A stretch of DNA of 62,512 nt, taken from assembly GCA_030526005.1 (NCBI GenBank), contig JAUNDP010000013.1:1-62512 (forward strand), read 5' to 3'. Shown here piece after piece: positions 35,484 to 43,800 of this stretch. The stretch comes from Eubacteriales bacterium (GTDB lineage Bacteria > Bacillota > Clostridia > Lachnospirales > Lachnospiraceae). Position 1 is the stretch's first letter. Each line of letters starts with the position of its first letter. Below the pieces are notes generated by a model. The model was given only the letters and a program-made list of their open reading frames with translations, was not told the origin of the DNA and made no database searches. The translations under genes were made by a program, and so were the position numbers.

Positions 35484-36646
35484 TGAAGAGAGAAAGAAAG
35501 AAAAGAAATTATGCAGGAGCTGTTTTTTGCCTGGGTCTTATGGCAGTCTGTTCACAGGTGACAGCGATGGCTTCTGAAGAAGACAGACTGGAAACTGTTT
35601 CGTCTGAGCTTGTATATGAGAATACAATGGAACTGTCGTATGCCGATCAGTTTCAGGTAGATTACTATGAGGGCGGATATGCGCAGATTTCAATCGTGGA
35701 CGGAGATCAGTTCCTGGTGGTCCCGGAAGGGGCAAAAGTGCCGGAAGATCTGGACGAACAGATCACGGTTGTGCAGCAGCCAATACAAAATATTTATCTT
35801 GTCGCAACATCGGCAATGGATTTTTTTCGGGCGATCGATGGAATAGATCATATTCGGCTTTCGGGGACAGATATCGATGGATGGTATATTGAGGAGGCAA
35901 AGGAAGCTCTGGAAAATGGAGAAATGGTATATGCCGGAAAGTACAGCGCTCCTGATTATGAGCTCATTCTGGCAGAAAAATGCGGGCTTGCCATAGAATC
36001 AACGATGATCTATCATACGCCGGAAGTAAAAGAAAACCTGGAGAGTTTTGGAGTCCCTGTTTTGGTGGAACGCTCCAGTTATGAATCTCACCCGCTTGGC
36101 AGGATGGAGTGGATCAAATTGTACGGAGTACTGCTTGGAAAAGAAGATGTGGCAGAGAAGATCTTTGAAGAGCAGAAAAAGATGACAGAGGATATTTTGG
36201 GACAGGAAAATACAGGAAAAAGCGTTGCCTTTTTCTATATCAGTTCCGTGGGATATGCCAATGTCAGAAAATCCGATGATTATATTGCAAAGATGATCGA
36301 GCTGGCAGGAGGAAATTATATTTTTGAGGATCTGGGAGATTCAGAGAATGCACTTTCTACCATGAATATGCAGATGGAAGAATTTTATGCGCGCGCGAAA
36401 GATGCAGACTATATTATCTATAACAGCACGATTGACGGGGAACTTCAGACGATGGATGAACTTTTAGAAAAGAGCGCGCTTTTGAAAGATTTCAAGGCAG
36501 TCAAAGAAGGAAATGTATGGTGTACGGAGAAGAATCTGTTTCAGGAGACGACAGGTCTGGGGCAGATGATTGCGGATATCCATCAGATGCTGACGAGTGA
36601 GGATGAGCACTTAAAAGAGTTGTCTTATATGCACAGACTTCAGTAG
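35483..36646 (+). CDS. Exported ABC substrate-binding protein, FecB/BtuF-like
   Basis: A 387-residue binding protein with a signal peptide (AVFCLGLMAVCSQVTAMA, cleaved before SEED) and no lipobox. The mature protein has the class III fold typical of siderophore, haem or cobalamin binders, including LAEKCGLAIESTMIYHTPEV, MEWIKLYGVLLGKEDVAEKI and a helical backbone. It is longer than the binding protein at 3.1 kb. The ATG overlaps the preceding stop (TAATG), so expression is coupled to the lipoprotein. Under the cobalamin riboswitch the ligand is probably a corrinoid, cobalt chelate or related tetrapyrrole. Confidence 0.82.
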   Translation: MKRERKKRNYAGAVFCLGLMAVCSQVTAMASEEDRLETVSSELVYENTMELSYADQFQVDYYEGGYAQISIVDGDQFLVVPEGAKVPEDLDEQITVVQQPIQNIYLVATSAMDFFRAIDGIDHIRLSGTDIDGWYIEEAKEALENGEMVYAGKYSAPDYELILAEKCGLAIESTMIYHTPEVKENLESFGVPVLVERSSYESHPLGRMEWIKLYGVLLGKEDVAEKIFEEQKKMTEDILGQENTGKSVAFFYISSVGYANVRKSDDYIAKMIELAGGNYIFEDLGDSENALSTMNMQMEEFYARAKDADYIIYNSTIDGELQTMDELLEKSALLKDFKAVKEGNVWCTEKNLFQETTGLGQMIADIHQMLTSEDEHLKELSYMHRLQ

Positions 36647-36710
36647 AGGATAAGAATAGAGTCCACAGATTGAAATAAGAGCTGCAAGATCAGCAGCATG
36701 GGAGGAAAAA

Positions 36711-37727
36711 ATGGATAAAAAAGCACATCGCCGGTATGGATTTACTTTTTTGCTTTTAGGAGGATTGCTTATCTGTCTGCTCGTCTGGAATATCAACTCA
36801 GGCAGTGTGAAATTGTCTGTGAATGATATTTTTCGGATTCTCTTTTTTCATGAGGGAGATGAAACGGCATACAATATTATATGGGAAATCCGTATGCCCA
36901 GAATTCTGGCTGGAATTATTTTGGGCGGAGCATTATCTGTCTCAGGATTTCTGCTTCAGACATTTTTTTCAAATCCGATTGCAGGACCGTTTGTGCTTGG
37001 AATTTCGTCCGGCGCAAAGCTGATCGTCTCTCTTGTCATGATCGTCTGCCTGGAGCGGTCGATCGTAGCAGGATCAGGAATCTTGATTTTGGCGGCATTT
37101 GTGGGATCTTTGATCTGCATGGGATTTATTTTGCTGATTTCCAAGAAAGTCAAACGAATGTCGATGCTTGTGATCGGCGGCGTTATGATTGGCTATATTT
37201 GTTCGGCTGTCACAGACTTTGTCGTGACATTTGCAGATGACTCCAATATTGTCAATCTGCACAACTGGTCCATGGGAAGCTTTTCAGGAATTGCATGGGG
37301 AAATGTGGCAGTGATGGCCGCTGTTGTTCTCCCGACTCTGGCAGCTGTTTTTCTGATGTCAAAGCCGATCAGCGCATATCAGCTGGGAGAGGTATATGCA
37401 CAGAATATGGGGGTGAATATCAAAGTATTCCGAATTTTGCTGATTTTGCTCTCCAGCATTTTATCTGCATGTGTGACAGCATTTGCCGGTCCAATCTCAT
37501 TTGTGGGCATTGCAGTGCCGCACATTGTCAAAAATATTTTGAAGACGGCGAAACCGATTCTGGTGATTCCAGGATGTTTTTTGGGAGGCGCTGTATTTTG
37601 CTTGTTCTGTGATTTAATCGCAAGAACCGTTTTTGCACCGACAGAGTTAAGCATCAGTTCTGTCACAGCAGTATTTGGAGCGCCTGTAGTAATTTATATT
37701 ATGATACGGAGACAACAGAAAATATAA
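36711..37727 (+). CDS. ABC transporter permease, FecCD/BtuC family
   Basis: A 338-residue permease with about ten helices. Motifs are WEIRMPRILAGIILGGALSV, LQTFFSNPIAGPFVLGISSG and GPISFVGIAVPHIVKNI (ATPase-coupling region). It follows GGGAGG and precedes its ATPase by one base. Together with the upstream binding protein it forms a complete BtuCDF-type importer in the riboswitch-controlled operon. Confidence 0.93.
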   Translation: MDKKAHRRYGFTFLLLGGLLICLLVWNINSGSVKLSVNDIFRILFFHEGDETAYNIIWEIRMPRILAGIILGGALSVSGFLLQTFFSNPIAGPFVLGISSGAKLIVSLVMIVCLERSIVAGSGILILAAFVGSLICMGFILLISKKVKRMSMLVIGGVMIGYICSAVTDFVVTFADDSNIVNLHNWSMGSFSGIAWGNVAVMAAVVLPTLAAVFLMSKPISAYQLGEVYAQNMGVNIKVFRILLILLSSILSACVTAFAGPISFVGIAVPHIVKNILKTAKPILVIPGCFLGGAVFCLFCDLIARTVFAPTELSISSVTAVFGAPVVIYIMIRRQQKI

Positions 37728-37728
37728 G

Positions 37729-38829
37729 ATGAACAATTACTTTTTTTATACAGATAAAATGACAGTCGGATATGATGGAAAGCCGTTGATTAAAGAGATT
37801 GAAATGAAGGTCAGAAGAGGGGAGATTTTAACTTTGATCGGACCAAACGGCGCAGGAAAATCTACCATCTTGAAAAGTATCACAAGACAGCTGAAAACGA
37901 TAGCCGGAACCGTCTATCTGGACGGCAGAGTGATGAGACAGATGTCAGACAAAGAAGTCTCAAAAAGGCTGGCGGTTGTGTTGACGGAACGGATTCGGCC
38001 GGAACTTATGACTTGCGAGGAAGTAGTCGCAACGGGGAGATATCCCTATACCGGTCAGCTTGGAATCCTGTCAAAAAAAGATTGGGAAAAGGTCTGGGAA
38101 GCGATGCGTATTGTCTCAGCCGAAGATTTGAAGAAAAGAGATTTTGCGGCGATCAGCGATGGACAGCGCCAAAGGATTCTGCTGGCAAGAGCCATCTGCC
38201 AGGAACCGGAGATTATTATTCTGGATGAGCCGACTTCATTTTTAGATATCAAGCATAAACTGGAACTACTCACAATTTTGAAAAATATGGTCAGACAAAG
38301 CAGTGTGGCAGTGATTATGTCTTTGCATGAGCTGGATCTGGCACAGAAAGTTTCAGACCAAGTTGTCTGTGTTCACGGGGAATATATTGAAAAATATGGC
38401 ACGCCGGAGGAAATTTTTACTTCAGAATATATCCATAGATTGTATGGAGTGACAAGCGGAAGCTACAATGCAGACTTTGGATGCCTGGAGATGGAGGCGC
38501 CGCAGGGAAAACCGGAGGTGTTTGTCATTGCAGGAAATGGAAGCGGAATCAAAGAATACAGGAGACTGCAAAGGGCAGGCATTCCATTTGCAGCAGGAGT
38601 GCTCCACAAAAATGATATCGATTACGCAGTGGCAAAGACACTTGCATCCAGAGTGATCGCAGAAGAAGCATTTGAGGAAGTCAGCAAAGCGCACTATGAG
38701 GAAGCGTGGAGGGTCATGAAGGAGTGCAGAAGCGTAGTATGCTGCACACAGACATTCGGCACGATGAATCGAAGAAATGAAGCATTGATGAAAGAGGCGG
38801 AAAAGCTTGGCATTTTGAGAAAAGAATAA
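37729..38829 (+). CDS. ABC transporter ATP-binding protein with C-terminal extension
   Basis: A 366-residue ATPase. The first 250 residues are a normal FecE-like domain: Walker A GPNGAGKST (about 36), signature ISDGQRQRILLARAI (SDGQ rather than SGGQ), Walker B IIILDEPTSFLD and MSLHELD. Residues about 255-366 form an added Rossmann-like domain (PEVFVIAGNGSGIKEYRRLQ, AGIPFAAGVLHKNDIDYAVA, CRSVVCCTQTFGTMNRRNEA) of unknown role. Such extensions occur in some clostridial metal-chelate importers and may sense a ligand. It ends the operon before a terminator. Confidence 0.9.
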   Translation: MNNYFFYTDKMTVGYDGKPLIKEIEMKVRRGEILTLIGPNGAGKSTILKSITRQLKTIAGTVYLDGRVMRQMSDKEVSKRLAVVLTERIRPELMTCEEVVATGRYPYTGQLGILSKKDWEKVWEAMRIVSAEDLKKRDFAAISDGQRQRILLARAICQEPEIIILDEPTSFLDIKHKLELLTILKNMVRQSSVAVIMSLHELDLAQKVSDQVVCVHGEYIEKYGTPEEIFTSEYIHRLYGVTSGSYNADFGCLEMEAPQGKPEVFVIAGNGSGIKEYRRLQRAGIPFAAGVLHKNDIDYAVAKTLASRVIAEEAFEEVSKAHYEEAWRVMKECRSVVCCTQTFGTMNRRNEALMKEAEKLGILRKE

Positions 38830-38864
38830 AAACAGATAAAAATTTTTGTTTTTGACTGGAGGAG

Positions 38865-38897
38865 TCACAATCCCCCCCTGGGGGTTGTGATTTTTTT
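38865..38897 (+). terminator. Terminator of the cbiK-ABC operon
   Basis: Stem TCACAATCCCC / GGGGTTGTGA followed by seven T. Confidence 0.9.
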
Positions 38898-38967
38898 GGT
38901 TTTTTGGTAAAGTAGGAAAAAGTAAAAGCAGATAAAAAATAGAAAGATAAATAGGGTGAGACAGAAA

Positions 38968-39459
38968 ATGAAAATCAGAATCAGAAATGCAAGACAAAAT
39001 GAAGTAAAAAAACTGGCAGATATTGAGGCAATCTGCTTTCCGGCAGCTGAGGCGGCATCAGAAAAAGAAATAGCAGCAAGATTTTTATCATTTCCAGAAA
39101 ATTTTTATGTGGCAGAGACGATAGATGGAAAGATTGCAGGTTTTATTAATGGATGCACGACGGATACGCCAGTATTGAAAGATGAGTTATACCATGATGC
39201 TTCTCTCCATGAGCCGGACGGAGCATATCAGACATTATTTGGATTGAATGTACTGCCGGAATACCGTTGTCAGGGGATTGCAGAACATCTTCTGCGCGCG
39301 TTGATGGATGCGGCAGAAGAAAAAGGAAAAAAGGGCATGATTCTGACATGCAAGGAACATATGATTCATTATTATCAAAAATTTGGATTCCAGAATTACG
39401 GAGTGGCGGACTCTTCCCATGGCGGTGCGACATGGTATGATATGCAGATTCGATTTTAA
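38968..39459 (+). CDS. GNAT-family N-acetyltransferase
   Basis: A 163-residue acetyl-CoA-dependent acyltransferase with the GNAT fold: IRNARQNEVKKLADIEAICF at the start, YVAETIDGKIAGFINGC (beta strands 3-4), LNVLPEYRCQGIAEHLLRAL (the Q/R-x-x-G-x-A acetyl-CoA loop, near residue 95) and ILTCKEHMIHYYQKFGFQNY. The pattern resembles the AANAT-like group that acetylates small amines. The ATG at 38968 is chosen; an in-frame GTG at 38956 overlaps the ribosome site. It is single, between two cobalamin-linked loci, with no evident functional link. Confidence 0.87.
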   Translation: MKIRIRNARQNEVKKLADIEAICFPAAEAASEKEIAARFLSFPENFYVAETIDGKIAGFINGCTTDTPVLKDELYHDASLHEPDGAYQTLFGLNVLPEYRCQGIAEHLLRALMDAAEEKGKKGMILTCKEHMIHYYQKFGFQNYGVADSSHGGATWYDMQIRF

Positions 39460-39562
39460 GATGCAGGATGAAATATTCTATATCTGTCCGGCAGAATATT
39501 TAGACTAAAAAATGGATTTTTTAAATGAAATATGTTATGCTGAACATGTTCAGAAATGATAG

Positions 39563-39728
39563 CGTAACAAGTGATCTGTCCGTTGACAGAAGAAGAGGGA
39601 ATCAGGTGAAAATCCCGAACGATCCGGTCGCTGTAAACAGAGAGTCAGGCAAAAAACCATTGTGCAGCAAAGCGTGAGAAGGAATGTCATGACATAGATC
39701 TGTGAGTCAGGAAACCTGCTTGTTATGA
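39563..39728 (+). promoter_or_regulatory. Cobalamin riboswitch, second copy
   Basis: Shows GGGAATCAGGTGAAAATCCC (39598 onward) with CCGGTCGCTGTAA, then GCAGCAAAGCGTGAGAAGG, and the B12 box GAGTCAGGAAACCTGC near 39703-39719. The aptamer core looks intact, but the operon behind it is degenerate. No clear terminator/antiterminator pair remains downstream, probably because of the deletion that removed the first genes. Confidence 0.88.
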
Positions 39729-39804
39729 GAGATGAAGCTTCCGAGCAAGGCATTGCATCTAAAAAGTACAAATAAAAGAAAAGGATAGAACAGTACCTCT
39801 TTTT

Positions 39805-40494
39805 GTTGCTATTTCAGAAAAAATGGAATCTATTGGAGTGATGGCATTTATCGGCGCTTTTGGTATTTCCCTTGCAGTGGTGGCTCTTGCCAATATCGGA
39901 GGCAGAGCAAATTCAGTAAAATTGTTGCTTGCCGGTATGGCACTCAGTACGATGTGCTCTTCATTTTCAAATTTTATTGTTTATTTTGCAAATGACAAAG
40001 AAGGAATGCAGACGATTACCTACTGGCTGATGGGAAGTCTTGCCGGTGCAAGTTGGGAAAATTTGGCCGTTCTTCTTCCGATTGTACTGGCAGGCACCGT
40101 ATTTTTCTGGACACAGTACAGGACGTTAAATCTGATGCTTTTAGGAGATGAAACGTCCATTACGCTTGGCACAGATCTGCATAAGTAGAGACAGCTTTAC
40201 CTGCTTGTGTCATCTGCCATCATTGGATTTGTTGTGTATTCCTCTGGGATGATTGGATTTGTGGGACTTGTGATACCGCATATTGTGAGAATGATTGTAG
40301 GCACAGATCATAAGAGATTAATCTCTGTATGTGCGCTTGCAGGCACCATTTTTCTGATTTTGGCAGATGTGCTCTGCCGTATTGTGATTCGAGGGGCAGA
40401 GCTGCCAATCGGTATTCTGACTTCGATCATCGGAGCGCCATGTTTTATATATCTTATGACAAAGAGACGGTATGGATTTGGAGGAAAAGACTGA
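39805..40494 (+). pseudogene. Truncated FecCD-type ABC permease with in-frame TAG
   Basis: In-frame homology to FecCD permeases starts about 39805 (LFVAISEKMESIGVMAFIGA) without the first 110 or so residues, so the N-terminus and any upstream binding protein are missing. The rest is well preserved (YWLMGSLAGASWENLAVLL, IGFVGLVIPHIVRMIVG, GAELPIGILTSIIGAPC) but interrupted by TAG at 40186-40188. The stop overlaps the ATG of the next reading frame (TGATG). Riboswitch control is retained upstream. Confidence 0.82.
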
Positions 40495-41291
40495 TGCAGA
40501 TCAAAATAAAAGATTTGGGAATGATTTTGGGCGGCAGCCAGATTTTAAATTAGGTTCAGATTGAAATTTTGGACGGAGAGTTTGTAGGAATTATCGGACC
40601 GAATGGAAGTGGAAAAAGTACGCTTTTAAAATGTATTTATCGTGTCTTAAATCAGACAAGCGGCAGTATTTTATTAAATGGAAAAGATCTGCATTCTTAT
40701 CGAATCAAGGAGTATGCAAAAGAAATGGCAGTCGTGGCACAGCATAATTATTACAATTTTGATTTTTCTGTGCAGGATGTAGTATTGATGGGGCGCGCGC
40801 CTCATAAACGGGCGTTAGAGCGCGATAACAGAGAAGATTTTGAAATTGTCAGCGAGGCGCTTAAGAGAGTGGGAATGACTTCGTTTAAAGAGCGCAGTTT
40901 TTCGACGCTGTCAGGGGGAGAGTAGCAGCGTGTTCTGCTTGCAAGAGCGCTTGCTCAGAAAACGGAATGTCTGATCTTAGATGAGCCTACGAATCATCTT
41001 GATATCAAATATCAGCTTCAGCTGATGGATATCGTCAGTTCTTTAGAGATGACAGTGATCTCTGCTGTCCATGATTTAAATATTGCAGCCATGTACTGCG
41101 ATAAGATTTTTGTCGTCAAGAATGGAACGATTATCGCATATGGAGCGCCAGAGACAATTTTGACGAAACAATTTATAAAAGAGGTATATGAAGTAGACGC
41201 AGAGCTGTTTTGGGATCGAGACAGACAGCTTCATATTTTATATCAGCCTCAAAATGGCAGAAAGAGAAAACGAATGGGGAAAAGCAAATGA
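40494..41291 (+). pseudogene. FecE-type ABC ATPase with two in-frame TAG codons
   Basis: A full-length 265-residue ATPase frame from ATG 40494 to TGA 41289-41291, with Walker A GPNGSGKST, Walker B LILDEPTNHLD and AVHDLN intact. It is broken by TAG at 40551-40553 and TAG at 40923-40925. The second falls inside the signature, LSGGE-TAG-QRVLLARAL, where Gln is the rule, so CAG to TAG is the likely change. No frameshifts are present, implying recent inactivation or readthrough. Confidence 0.82.
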
Positions 41292-41626
41292 AAAAAATAG
41301 CGATGTTAAACTGTTTAAAATCAAATGAAGTCTGTACTGGCGCGGCGTGTATGAAAGCATTTTATGAAAGAAAGAAGTTTTTTGCCAGATATGAAGGGGA
41401 AGAAGTGGAAGTAAGCGCTTTTTTCAGATGCAATGGATGTGGAAAAAATCCGGAAGAAGATGCTGGAATGACAGAAAAACTGGATCGTCTGGTGCAGGAG
41501 GGAATCACGGTCGTTCACACAGGAGTATGTACAAAGAAGAAAGACGGAACAGAATGTGGGACGATCACAAAATTAGTAGAGATGATCCGGCAGAGAGGGA
41601 TTTCTGTTGTGCGAGGCACACACTAA
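41288..41626 (+). CDS. CGGC-domain protein (putative metal-binding)
   Basis: A 112-residue protein that resembles the CGGC domain family. Cysteines occur in MLNCLKSNEVCTGAACMKAF, FFRCNGCGKNPEED and HTGVCTKKKDGTECG, suggesting a metal or Fe-S site. ATGA overlap with the upstream ATPase frame shows it belongs to that operon and would be under the second B12 riboswitch. It may be a metal carrier. Its own reading frame is intact although its operon partners are broken, so expression may be poor. Confidence 0.72.
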   Translation: MKKIAMLNCLKSNEVCTGAACMKAFYERKKFFARYEGEEVEVSAFFRCNGCGKNPEEDAGMTEKLDRLVQEGITVVHTGVCTKKKDGTECGTITKLVEMIRQRGISVVRGTH

Positions 41627-41651
41627 AATCTGCTGAAGACAGGGAGGAATT

Positions 41652-42122
41652 ATGCGGCTGACAACACTTTGCTATATTGAAAAAGACGACTGCTATCTGA
41701 TGCTCCACCGCGTCAAAAAGCAGCAGGACGTCAATAAAGACAAATGGATTGGGATCGGAGGAAAATTTGAGAAGGATGAGACGCCGGAGGAATGTCTTTT
41801 GCGGGAAGCAAAAGAAGAGACAGGACTGACTTTGACTTCATGGAAACTGCGTGGAATCGTGACATTTCTGTGTGACTGCGGGGAGACAGAATATATGTTT
41901 TTGTATACAGCAGATAAGTACGAAGGGGAAATGACGGTATGCTCTGAGGGAGAACTGGAATGGATTCCCAAAAAAGAATTAGATCGCTTAAATCTCTGGG
42001 AGGGTGATAAAATCTTTTTCAGACTGCTGGAGGAAAAGCATCCATTTTTTTCTCTGAAGGTAAAATATGAAAAGGATGTGCTGACAGAAGCAGCGCTGGA
42101 CGGCATAAAAATAAAAGGCTGA
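41652..42122 (+). CDS. NUDIX hydrolase (8-oxo-dGTP diphosphatase type)
   Basis: A 156-residue MutT-like enzyme hydrolysing nucleoside diphosphate derivatives, likely 8-oxo-dGTP. The Nudix box is complete in GGKFEKDETPEECLLREAKE and ETGL (residues about 36-59). The fold continues with ELEWIPKKELDRLNLWEGDK. The start follows GGGAGG, 25 bases behind the CGGC-domain gene. The length matches clostridial MutT/YtkD-like proteins. Exact substrate is inferred. Confidence 0.9.
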   Translation: MRLTTLCYIEKDDCYLMLHRVKKQQDVNKDKWIGIGGKFEKDETPEECLLREAKEETGLTLTSWKLRGIVTFLCDCGETEYMFLYTADKYEGEMTVCSEGELEWIPKKELDRLNLWEGDKIFFRLLEEKHPFFSLKVKYEKDVLTEAALDGIKIKG

Positions 42123-42123
42123 T

Positions 42124-42140
42124 TTTACAGATATTTTACT
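42124..42140 (+). promoter_or_regulatory. Pho-box-like repeat upstream of alkaline phosphatase
   Basis: TTTACA-GATAT-TTTACT, two hexamers at 11-bp pitch as in PhoP boxes. A likely -10 (TATGGT, 42172-42177) lies 31 bp downstream, nearly the same distance as at the Na/Pi gene. Confidence 0.55.
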
Positions 42141-42234
42141 CCTATATGATAACAAATTTTATTTTCGGCTGGTATGGTATAGATGTACCAAATCAATGAA
42201 GCGAATAAAGAAAAATCAGAAGTGAGGAGAAAAA

Positions 42235-43800
42235 ATGAAAGCCAGAAAAATTTTTGCGATTCTCAGCGCAGCAATGATGATCGGAACTATGCAGACTTCA
42301 GTTGCCTTAGCAGAAGAAAATACAGCGACTGCACCAGCAGCACAGGAAGAAGGAACTGCACCAAAATATATCTTTTTATTTATCGGTGACGGAATGAGCT
42401 ATCCTCAGATCCAGTCAGCAAATTATTACTTAAGCGCAAGCCAGGGAGAAAATGGAAAAACAGACGATATTTTAAAGAGCCAGAATAATCTGTGCTTTAT
42501 GGACTTTGAGGTGGCAGGCTCTGCGCAGACATTTGACAGCACGTCTTTCTGCCCTGACTCTGCTTCCACAGCGACGTCGATTGCAACTGGAAATAAGACA
42601 TACAGCGGAACGATCAACATGGATGAAACGATGACTGTTTCCTATGAGACAATCGCAGAGAAGCTGAAAGAACAGCTGGGATATAAAATCGGAGTTCTTA
42701 CAAGCGTAAACCTGAATCATGCGACGCCAGCTGCATTCTATGCCCATCAGGCATCCAGAAACAGCTACTATGAGATCGGCGAAGAGATGATCGAGAGCGG
42801 ATTTGATTACTTTGCAGGCGGCGGACTGTTAAAAGAGACAGGAAATGACGGCGATCAGGAAAGCCTTTACACATTGGCAAAAGAAGCAGGATATACCGTT
42901 GTAAAGACGAAAGAAGAGGCCGAAGCCCTGACAAACGGCGCAAAAGCAATCGTGATTGACGAGACGCTTGCCGATTCCGATTCTATGAGCTATGCGATGG
43001 ATCTGGAAGAAGGGGAGTGGGGACTTGCCGATTATGTTGAAAAAGGAATCGAAGTTCTCGACAATGAAAATGGATTTTTCATGATGGTAGAAGGCGGAAA
43101 GATTGACTGGGCGTGTCACGCAAACGATGCGGCTGCCTCCATCACAGATACGCTGGCTCTGGAAGAAGCAGTTGAAAAAGCAGTAGAGTTTTACAATGAG
43201 CATCCGGAAGAGACGTTGATTCTGGTGACAGGAGATCACGAGACAGGCGGTATGAGCATTGGATTTGCAGGGACAAACTATGATACATTCCTGACAAATC
43301 TTTCCAATCAGAAAATTTCCTATGCAAAATTTGATTCTGATTATGTGGTAAAATACAAAGAAGAAGGAACTGACTTTGACACAGTAATGAAAGATATCAC
43401 AGAGCTGTTTGGACTGCTGCCGCCGACAGAAGGACAGGTGGACGAGAGCGCTAAACTGGACAGCAAAGATGCACATCCGGAAGGAGAAGAACAGGGAAGC
43501 CTTGTGCTGACATCCTATGAATATGAGAAGTTAAAAACTGCTTACGAGGAAACGATGACGAGAACAGGCGAAGAAGAACTGAATCAGGAAGAGTATGTAT
43601 TATATGGAAGCTATGAACCCCTGACAGTCACAATCACTCATATTTTAAATAATAAATCCGGAATTTCCTTTACTTCTTACAGTCATACAGGACTGCCTGT
43701 GGAAGTATTTGCACAGGGAAATGGAGCAGAGCTGTTCGGCGGATATTATGACAACACCGAAATCTATCATAAGATGGCAGAACTGACAGGAGTAAAATAA
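42235..43800 (+). CDS. Secreted alkaline phosphatase
   Basis: A 521-residue exported phosphomonoesterase. The signal peptide (KIFAILSAAMMIGTMQTSVA, cleaved near ALAEE) leads to a catalytic domain of the alkaline phosphatase superfamily: metal motif FLFIGDGMSYPQ (about 47), nucleophile Ser in PDSASTATSIATGNKT (about 105), EGGKIDWACHANDAA (about 285) and VTGDHETGG (about 333). It releases phosphate from organic esters outside the cell. Length is normal for the PhoA/PhoB group of Bacillus and clostridia with an extended insert. A Pho-box-like site lies upstream, and a YibE/F gene follows directly after the stop. Confidence 0.93.
   Translation: MKARKIFAILSAAMMIGTMQTSVALAEENTATAPAAQEEGTAPKYIFLFIGDGMSYPQIQSANYYLSASQGENGKTDDILKSQNNLCFMDFEVAGSAQTFDSTSFCPDSASTATSIATGNKTYSGTINMDETMTVSYETIAEKLKEQLGYKIGVLTSVNLNHATPAAFYAHQASRNSYYEIGEEMIESGFDYFAGGGLLKETGNDGDQESLYTLAKEAGYTVVKTKEEAEALTNGAKAIVIDETLADSDSMSYAMDLEEGEWGLADYVEKGIEVLDNENGFFMMVEGGKIDWACHANDAAASITDTLALEEAVEKAVEFYNEHPEETLILVTGDHETGGMSIGFAGTNYDTFLTNLSNQKISYAKFDSDYVVKYKEEGTDFDTVMKDITELFGLLPPTEGQVDESAKLDSKDAHPEGEEQGSLVLTSYEYEKLKTAYEETMTRTGEEELNQEEYVLYGSYEPLTVTITHILNNKSGISFTSYSHTGLPVEVFAQGNGAELFGGYYDNTEIYHKMAELTGVK

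Noticed and set aside
39805-41291. Genome-wide reassignment of TAG to a sense codon
   Set aside because: Many intact genes here end in TAG at the expected position (for example 507, 5846, 12625, 15964, 21571, 36646, 44943), so TAG is a normal stop. Only local readthrough or inactivation remains possible.
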